Shown here: positions 57,301 through 64,000 of the stretch, piece after piece
How positions within the stretch are numbered: the stretch's first letter is position 1
Layout: the number at the start of each line of letters is the position of its first letter
Source of the DNA: Rhypophila decipiens
Taxonomy: Eukaryota; Ascomycota; Sordariomycetes; Sordariales; Naviculisporaceae
Reading direction: 5' to 3'
Length of the DNA: 64,000 nt
Assembly: GCA_033297075.1 (NCBI GenBank)
Contig: MU858095.1
Coordinates: 62,001 to 126,000, forward strand
Position numbers and translations under genes: made by a program
Notes under the pieces: model-generated
Database searches by the model: none
The model's input: the letters and a program-made list of their open reading frames with translations, nothing else
Told to the model about the DNA's origin: nothing

Positions 57301-59212
57301 TCAAGTGCGCAACACCGGCCGGACATATGTAATATGTGGCCCGCGATTAATCACCTCGTCGGCGCGGAAGCTGGTATACTCCTCGGGTACATCTCGGAAC
57401 TCGAAGCTGAGAACGAGGAGAATGATCATGATGCGCAGTTCCATCCGGGCTAGTCTCTGACCTGTTTATTTTATTCATGTTAGTATCTGTTCCTACATGC
57501 GCAAGTTCTCTCTTTTGGTTACATGAAGAGAGACATAAGGAAAAGAAGGAAAAGAAGGAAAAGAAGGAAAAGAAGGAAAAGAAGGAAAAGAAGGAAAAGA
57601 AGGAAAAGAAGGAAAAGAAGGAAAAGAAGCGAAAGTACTCACCAAAACACCCGCGCGGACCAGCGCCAAAGGGCAGCATTGGCCCGGCATACGCATCGTA
57701 TTTCCCATCCTTGTCCAGCCATCGCTCGGGCATGTACAGTCCCTTGGTGGATCTCTCCCAGCCGCTGCCCGTCTCGCGCTGTCGCGAGGTCGCAGACCGC
57801 AGCTTGGGGTCGATCTGGAAGTCGTCCATGTCCTCGATGCTCTGCACGCTCGGGGCGCCAAAGACATCGATGCCCGCCGGAATACGGTGGCCCAAGACCA
57901 CAACGTCCTGAGTCGTGCGGCGCGTCCAGGATGGCGCCGTCAGTGCAATGCGGATCAACTCCTGTATGCTGGCCTCCACGTATGGATGTTCCTTTGCGAT
58001 AATGGACTCGTGCGACGGCAGGTTATTCGCGTTGGCGCCGGGCCACAGCTCAAGGAGTGCCTTGCGCAGCTTCGTCTGCTTGTCCGGGTTGGCCGTCAAG
58101 TACTTGACGCTCCATTTGGTAGTGTCCTGCGTGGTCTCGTGGCCGCCGACGATGTAAGCGAATGTCTCGTCAATCATCTCACGGTGGCTGGACGAGGTGC
58201 GGCCTTCTTTAGAGCCGACCTTGGCGCTGCGCTTGATCACTTCGTCCATGGCGCACTGGGCCTCGCCGAACCTGGCCTTGGAGTTCTCGATCAGCTCGAT
58301 CATGGTGTCTTCTTTAATCTTCCACGCCTTCTTCCACGATACCGTCTGCCACACGTAGAGCTTGGTCGCGGCCAGCCAAGGGGAGCTGCGCATGTTTTTG
58401 AGATGCTCGACGAGGACCTCGCAGGCGTCGACAATCTCGGGGAGATTGGCAGGGTTCTGGAAGATTGCTGCTTTTTGGGGATCGTCTGGGACTTGGACGT
58501 TGATCGCTGCGGCTTTGATGCGCCGGGTAATCAGGCCGAGGTCGTCTCCTGTTGCGGCGGACCAGATCATGTCAAAGGTGACTTGCTTCAGATCATCCGA
58601 TACCTCAAAGGCGTGGCCGTCGGCTTGGGAGATCTTGAGCGCCCAGAGCTTGACGAGATTTTCGGTGTGCTGGTAGATGCTCGGGGCCGATACGGCCTGG
58701 AGAAACTGGCTTGTCATAGTCGAGGACCAGATGTTGCGCTGGTCCTTGAACTTTTCGTGGGAGGGCATCGAGATGGTCCCCTCGGGGAACAGGAGGCCAA
58801 CCCAGCCAGACAGAAATCCACCACGGTCGAATTCGCGAGTGCGCCGAGTCGACATGTCGATAATCTCTTGGATATCCGTAACCACCACGATGGGCCGCGA
58901 GAAGGGCGCGAGGAAGACTTGGAAGATGGGACTCTGCAGCTCGGCTGCCTTTGTCGCGAACCACCGAAACCCTTCGCCCGTGTCCTTGTTATACTGCACG
59001 AAGTCGAGGCCGTCTCCAAAGAATCGCCATCGGGATCTCGTGGTGTAAGGAATTCCGGGGAGGGGTCGCGGAAGTGCTTCCCAGTAGACAAAGCAGACGG
59101 CAGCGGCGAGTAATGCCAATGAGGAGAAGATGGCATTTTGCGACACCCAGGCTGTGATTGTATCGAGCTCTAAGGGTGGTGAAGATGATGAAAATGTCGT
59201 ATCGTTTGACAT
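57301..59212 (-). CDS. Cytochrome P450 monooxygenase
   Basis: Exons 57643-59212 and 57301-57461 give 576 aa. The N-terminus has a membrane anchor (IFSSLALLAAAVCFVYWEAL) followed by a proline-rich hinge, so it is an ER protein. P450 marks: I-helix AYIVGGHETTQDT, K-helix QELIR (ExxR), MPERW, and heme loop FGAGPRGCFG with Cys522. The last intron (57462-57642, 181 bp) lies directly after the heme Cys; splicing gives GCFGQRLARMELRIMI, as in family members, and a normal ending ...GPHITYVRPVLRT. Unspliced, the frame runs through a 9-bp repeat and encodes a meaningless FFS repeat. It probably oxidises the polyketide core or side chain; substrate and position cannot be told. Confidence 0.93.
57541..57630 (+). 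repeat. 9-bp minisatellite in the P450 intron
   Basis: Unit AAAAGAAGG in tandem: nine exact copies and a tenth with one change, plus part of another copy at the left. It fills half of intron 57462-57642 of the P450 gene; on the transcript strand it is a CT-rich tract (CCTTCTTTT). It likely varies in copy number between strains. Confidence 0.93.
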
Positions 59213-59747
59213 TGCGTCTTGGTGTGGATGTTATCTTCAGAACAGGAACAGTTGGAAGTAAGGTGTGTACGTGATTGTCAAGGGAAATTACGATGGCGAG
59301 ACAAGTGGAATTTGCTGTACCATTACAGGGGTTGCTTAATGTTAAAGACATGGGAGGAAAAGAACAGACTGTCGGTTGGCCTAGATGTGTGCTAAACTTC
59401 ATGACTGCAAGTCCGAAATTGTGGTATCGGGGCGTTCACTTCGTATACGGGACAGTGTCCACTCTCGGGGGCCGTCGTCGGACATAATCATCCGAGCTTA
59501 CACTGACCTCGGCGATTGGTGTCAAAAATGAAATAACATATCAAGCACCGCATTTCTTTCACAGCAGACTGACCTGAAACATTTGTCAGAAGCATTTGTA
59601 GGCAGCTCCCGAGCCCAGTTTTCTTCTTCCAAGAGTGCAGATTTTGATCATATTTGAGGATATGCTATTGATTGGGTAAAACATGAAGATGTTGCATACT
59701 GGGCTCACCTGGGTCGACTTTCATGCCTTTAATCGAGTGGGTCGCTA

Positions 59748-59760
59748 TAACCCTAACCCT
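59748..59760 (-). repeat. Two telomere-type units, intergenic
   Basis: TAACCCTAACCCT between the P450 start and the second reductase. Ordinary sequence continues on both sides, so this is interstitial and not a chromosome end. Confidence 0.7.
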
Positions 59761-59768
59761 GGATACCC

Positions 59769-59803
59769 CTTTTTAAGGAGCGCTCAGCGCTCTTTTTAAG
59801 GAG
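59769..59803. repeat. Hairpin flanked by 12-bp direct repeats
   Basis: GAGCGC-TCA-GCGCTC forms a perfect 6-bp stem (59778-59792), flanked by and overlapping two copies of CTTTTTAAGGAG. Confidence 0.75.
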
Positions 59804-59950
59804 AGAACTGGGAATAGCTTCCTTAAATGCCCCTCCGTTCTAGATCAACTTATTCAAGTCAAATCAAATCAAATCAATTAACCTAAATAAAATCTAAGTA
59901 AGTATAGCTGATGTACTTCAAGAAGAAAAAAAGAAGAAAAAAAGGTCCCG

Positions 59951-59967
59951 TGGCAGCTGAGCTGCCA
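59951..59967. repeat. Perfect 7-bp hairpin
   Basis: TGGCAGC-TGA-GCTGCCA, the same TGA-sized three-base loop arrangement as the hairpin 170 bases upstream. Confidence 0.7.
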
Positions 59968-60275
59968 GCAACTTTGACACTTCCAGGTTTTCCTAGAAGA
60001 TTCCTTAATTTTAATACGAAGATGAATTCGATCATTATCCACTTGTCAATACGATAAATACATGCGGAATTTCAATGACGCCAGCATTATTCCTTCTGGA
60101 TACTCAAGGGTCTGTATTCACTCTGTATCGAACCCTGCTCATAAGTATATAAGAGGATACCGATGATCTAATTAGGCTCAGGGCTCGCAACCAAGATAAG
60201 GTATCCTCGCACTCTCGATACCCGGCCTTCGAATCCGGCCGCATCCAATAGACAGACAGACCCTTTCAGGTGCAG

Positions 60276-61374
60276 CTACTCGCGCTCTACAACGAGCTTT
60301 TTCGCCGACACCTTGCCGCTCTTGAGAATGTCCAAAGCCTCCTGAACGCCCTCCAGGCCCTTCTTGTTAACCACCTGAGGCGGGGGCGCAACCTTGTAGA
60401 CGCCCTTTGCCAACGCCTCTGGCAGGAAACCGCCAAAAGTGGCAGGCGTTGTCTCACCAAATGGCTCGACGGGATCGACGGCGCCAAACGTGAACTTGCA
60501 CTCTACGCCTTCGGGAACATCAGTCGGGCTGACGGGGTTGGACGAGGCAACAAAGAGCTGTTTTGTGTTTGCCAGTCATGTCAGTAATTTGCCAAAGTCA
60601 AATTAGGGTTAGGGCCCATAGAGTTACCTTTTGCTTAGAAGCAGCCGCGACTTTGCAGGCGGCGGCATTGCTTCCAGCTGCCATGTAGATACCGACACAT
60701 TCGCCCTTGTCGAGCTCGGCCACGACGTCCTCAGTCACGGTCGGGCTCTTGTAATCGAATGCCTTGACCGCACCAAGGCTCTTGACATAGTCAAAGTTGG
60801 ATGGCGAGCAGGTGGCGATGACGTCGTAACCGGCACCTGTCGCCATTTGGATGGCGTTGCTGCCTGCGGCCGAGCTAGCTCCCCAGACCAAGAGTGTCTT
60901 TCCCGTCTTGAGGGTGCCGAGCTTGGGGAAGTCGAGCTTGAGGAAGTCCTTGCCAAAGAGGGAGAAGGAGCTGGTGGTGATGCAGAGACCAAAGACAACG
61001 GCATCGCGGTAGGGAATGTCATTGGGGATCTTGGCGATCAGGCCACAATCGACAGGCACGTAATCCTGGAACCCATTGTTGCCAGCTGTGAAGCCAAAGA
61101 CTCGGTCGCCAACCTTGAACTTTTTGGCGGCCGTAGAGCCGGGAGCGACAGCCTCAACGGTGCCGGCAATGTCCTGGCCGAGGATGACGGGGAACTTGAC
61201 AAAGGGAAGCGGAGTGGTCTGAAGCATGCCGTCGCATGGGTTCATAGCCCAGGCCTGGACCTTGACCAGGACCTTTCGGTCGCCGAGCTCATCGGTTGTT
61301 GGGAGTGGCTGATCTCGGATGACGCCAGAAACGCCAATACCATCCTGCCAAAGAGCGCGATTAGCAGGAGCCAT
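60276..61374 (-). CDS. Medium-chain reductase, ToxD-like zinc-free oxidoreductase
   Basis: Exons 60628-61374 and 60276-60557 give 342 aa. I start at ATG 61372-61374 (MAPANRALWQDG); the frame is open upstream but that part is probably leader. GroES-like N-terminal domain (VKVQAWAMNPCDGMLQ, FPVILGQDIAGTVEAVAPG, FKVGDRVFGFTAGNNGFQDYV) and Rossmann segment LVWGASSAAGSNAIQMA, then VIATCSPSNFDYVKSLGA, as in ToxD/LovC-like reductases. Zinc ligands are missing. The intron (60558-60627, branch TACTGAC) contains two telomere units; splicing joins AASKQK to LFVASSNPVSPTDV and the protein ends ...SGKVSAKKLVVERE. It is probably an enoyl or quinone-type reductase. The second member of this superfamily in the cluster, it may also be an unrelated neighbour. 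Confidence 0.9.
60603..60614 (+). repeat. Two telomere-type units inside an intron
   Basis: TTAGGGTTAGGG within intron 60558-60627 of the ToxD-like reductase, near its donor end; on the transcript strand it reads CCCTAACCCTAA. Confidence 0.85.
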
Positions 61375-62691
61375 AATTACTGAAGAGATGGCGTCAACGG
61401 ATTTGGTGTAGTAAGTAAGGAATGCAAAGGTGTGGTGAGTTGCTGGAAGTGTGAGTGAAATCAAAGGTGGGTGCCAAGATGGCTCGAAACTCACACAAGG
61501 GTATTTGTCACTCTTGATAAAATATGAATCCAACGTCTTCGGGACTGCCCCTCATTAACTCGGGTCTTTCCGACAATATTGTGTGACGTTGGACGGGTTT
61601 AAGAGGCCGGAGATAGTGCAATAGCCGTAACCACATGATCTATTCCATCCTGTCGAGCCCCTTTCACCTCAGGTTGTACACAAGTTCTCTGTACTGGTAC
61701 AGTACCGGTATCCTGTGGTTACAATAGGGCGAAACTTTTGCGCGGCAACGGTTTGTGTGTGCCGCACCAATCGGTCGGGGAGCTCTTCCCGTTGCTGATT
61801 TAAAACTCATGATAGTCCACCCATGTCAGACATATCATCTAGACCCTGCTCCTACATCGCGTCGAGGCATGGTACTTGTTACTTAGATACATTGAGCCAT
61901 ACATCTTCTTCGGGAGTACCAGGCTGACAGCCTGCATCCTGCGGGTGGGGCCGTGCCGCAAACAAGCTTTTATACAAGCTTTCCTGCATACTCGCTACCG
62001 CCCCAGTTTCCCCCCTGCCCTGCCGCAGTGGGTCTATCCCCACACCGCCACTTCAACGAACTAATCTCCTTCGGGAAGGATGATTTACAAGGCGTCCACT
62101 GTACCACGGTCAGCAAAATACTCCGAGCAAGGTCATCACGCCCGATACGGTCCAACACAAGTACAAATCCTCGGTAGCCAGGCCGAACTTGAATTCTATT
62201 CCTCCGACTCCCAGCCGCCATCAGGCTGTATCACCAAGTGCCGGTGATGACGCGGTAATAATTCTCACAGCAAGCAAGTAAGACGGAAAAGGCAGCCGCC
62301 GAATGCCGTTCGGTGCGATGCCACGCCGCAAAGGTGTAAAACGGCCGGGACCAAAGTCCATTGCACACCGGCATGGCTGACGGGGCCACAATAACTGGAT
62401 ACGAACCAATAGACACCATTGCCTTCAGAGCAGGTGTGTTGGTGCATCTTGTTCGCGCACATTCGCCCGACTAGCTCTCGAGTCTCGGGCAGGACCTATT
62501 CGATCGAAGCTGCGATCATGACTCCGAAACTACCTTGAGCTGTTCGGCGTGGTAGTGGGTAGTCAACATCAAGACTACCCAAGGAAAGTATCATTCCAAG
62601 AAGGTACCGTCTTCCAAATCTGATGTCTCTGACTGCCTCATCCACGAAGGAACCGACCCTCCCAACACAGTAATCAAAATCGGGATCCATC
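61375..62691. promoter_or_regulatory. 1.3 kb divergent promoter region, reductase / MFS
   Basis: Lies between the divergent starts of the reductase and the MFS transporter. Short open frames on both strands (for example at 61876-62177) carry no motif. No RNA gene or repeat recognised. Confidence 0.4.
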
Positions 62692-64000
62692 ATGACTAAC
62701 CACTCTCACTCCTCCAGATCCAGCCCACCATCTCGCGGCACGCGCATTCCATGGATCCAAATTCTCACTCGCCAAGGCGTGCTCACGCCCGAAATGTTAT
62801 CGCACGCCTACGCCGGAAGCGGCACGCCGGATGACCCCTCCATTGTCACCTTCCTCCCAGATCACGACCCCCGCGATTCCATGCACTTTCCCCTGTGGCT
62901 TCGCTGGACGCTCTGCCTCGCAGCCGGGTGGGTCACCTTCTCGGTGGCCTTCATCTCCAGCGCCTACGCCGGCGGGGTCCCGAGCATGTCGGCGGACTTG
63001 GGCGTGAGTCCGGAATCAGCCACGTTGGGTCTGAGTTTGTTCCTGTTGGGCTTTGTCCTCGGTCCATTCTTTTGGGCGCCATGCTCGGGTAAGACTTTTG
63101 TCATCTTCCTTTGTTCGTTACTCAGAAGGAAACGGGAACTGACTGTTGTTTTGCGGCGGGCGGAATAAACCAGAATTATTTGGCCGCCAAATAGTTCTAT
63201 TGTCCACTGGCACCGTGCATGTGGCACTTAACATAGCCGCGTGTTTCGGCCGGACTCTCCCGGTCCTGCTTATTCTTCGCCTTCTTTCCGGCGCGACCGG
63301 CGCAGCGACACTCACAAACTCGGGGGCCGTGATCGCCGACATCTTTGCGCCCAAAGACCGCGGGCTCGCCATTACTGTCTACGCGCTCGTGCCCCTTTTT
63401 GCTCCCGTAGTCGGCCCCATGGTCGGTGCATATGTGTCAACGACGTACGGGTGGCGGTGGTCCATGGCGGTGATGGCGGCCATGTCCTCGTCTGCCATGT
63501 TGGTAGCTGCCCTTCTTCTTCCTGAGACATATGCGCCTGTGTTGCTGGAGAAGCGCGCGCGCCGGCTGAGTGCTCTGACAGGCAAGGTGTACATCTCTGC
63601 TGCTGCTGTTAGTGCTGGAGGCGGTAACAAGAATAGCCTGAGTTCCTCATTGGCCATCGCTCTGTCGCGACCATTCCGTCTCGCGCTCAACGAACCCATC
63701 ATCAGCCTGCTGGCTCTGTACCAAGCGGTTGTTTTTGGCACGCTATACCTGAGCTTCACCGCCTTCCCCATCATCTGGTCCGACCTTCTGGGCTACCCCG
63801 CGGAACAAAGCGGGTTGGCATTCCTGGGCGTCTTGGTCGGGATATTATTCTCCGTCTTCTTTGCCATCTGGGATAACAACCGCTATGTCAAAAGAGTCGA
63901 GAAACTCTACGGCATGCCCGCACCGCCCGAACTACGTTTGCCAGCATGTTGCGTGGGTGGAATCGCCATCGTAGCCGGTCTGCTATCCTTCGCCTGGACT
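62692..64000 (+). CDS. MFS drug:H+ antiporter, truncated by the window edge
   Basis: Exon 1 62692-63088, intron 63089-63173 (85 bp, branch AACTGAC), exon 2 from 63174, still open at 64000; 408 codons are visible. The cytoplasmic N-terminus leads to TM segments WLRWTLCLAAGWVTFSVAFI, ATLGLSLFLLGFVLGPFFWA, VLLSTGTVHVALNIAACF, TLPVLLILRLLSGATGAATL, GLAITVYALVPLFAPVVGPM and SMAVMAAMSSSAMLVAALL, followed by a central loop and further TMs. Splicing joins APCS to ELFGRQIVLL, giving the loop 2-3 region expected in DHA1 multidrug transporters; YALVPLFAPVVGPMVGAY corresponds to the family's motif C region. It is a likely exporter of the cluster product or a self-protection pump. Its end and any following cluster genes lie outside the window. 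Confidence 0.9.

Larger units (their letters stand above)
59213..60275. other. 1.1 kb intergenic with hairpins and a telomere-type tract
   Basis: Contains TAACCCTAACCCT (59748-59760), two perfect palindromic hairpins (59778-59792 and 59951-59967), a 12-bp direct repeat CTTTTTAAGGAG (59769-59780, 59792-59803), a short (AAATC)n run near 59860 and purine-rich runs near 59930. No coding content. Such clustering could be a degraded repeat element, but I find no matching termini. Confidence 0.5.

Noticed and set aside
57462..57642. FFS amino-acid repeat protein tail on the P450
   Set aside because: It arises from reading through an intron; splicing restores the conserved P450 ending GQRLARMELRIMI to the stop at 57301.
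59748..59760. Chromosome end or assembly junction at telomere repeats
   Set aside because: The tracts are only two to five units long and unique sequence, including intact genes, continues on both sides.
60185..60255. tRNA-like B-box (CTTCGAATCC) after a GGTATC/GATACC hairpin
   Set aside because: The T-arm stem does not pair with a 7-base loop, no acceptor stem is seen, and the A-box is poor.

Overview
The window is filamentous-fungal DNA (Ascomycota, Pezizomycotina; a Sordariomycete is my guess, not shown). Evidence: protein-coding genes carry short spliceosomal introns (mostly 59-114 bp) with GTRNGT donors and CTRAY branch sites just before the acceptor, promoters have CT-rich leaders, and there are short TTAGGG telomere-type repeats. 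No bacterial features are seen.

Left part, about 1.1-25 kb: unlinked single genes in long non-coding stretches. They are a secreted tyrosinase-like copper protein (1151-2303), a secreted feruloyl-esterase-like CE1 hydrolase (8706-9587, minus), a GH35 beta-galactosidase (10522-12428), a DUF3632 protein (13132-14226), a decayed CmcJ/NvfI-like oxygenase whose intron was invaded by a complete 3,570-bp hAT transposon with perfect 8-bp target-site duplications (14593-18162), a PLP-dependent threonine-aldolase-type lyase (18678-19832, minus), and a poorly preserved multi-pass membrane protein (about 23358-24889, minus).

Right part, 28.4 kb to the end: one large polyketide biosynthetic gene cluster of azaphilone type. 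It holds a non-reducing PKS (SAT-KS-MAT-PT-ACP-ACP-CMeT-R, 2,771 aa), a complete highly reducing PKS (KS-MAT-DH-CMeT-ER-KR-ACP, 2,572 aa), three different HxxxD acyltransferases, a short-chain reductase, a LovC-like enoyl reductase, a salicylate-hydroxylase-type FAD monooxygenase, a P450, a second medium-chain reductase and an MFS exporter that runs off the right edge. Likely logic (inference from family knowledge): the NR-PKS makes a C-methylated aromatic aldehyde released by its reductase domain; the FAD enzyme dearomatises it by hydroxylation, allowing pyran formation; the HR-PKS supplies either the starter unit or an acyl group placed by an acyltransferase; reductases and the P450 tailor; the MFS exports. 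No transcription factor is visible inside the window.

The most unusual observation is that introns of cluster genes contain simple repeats: a 68-bp intron in the HR-PKS ketosynthase is about half telomere repeat, a 70-bp intron in the second reductase has two telomere units, and the P450 intron holds a ten-copy 9-bp minisatellite. Two more short telomere-type tracts lie between cluster genes (54746, 59748).

All exon structures were read by hand from splice signals, frame continuity and family motifs; none is confirmed by RNA.
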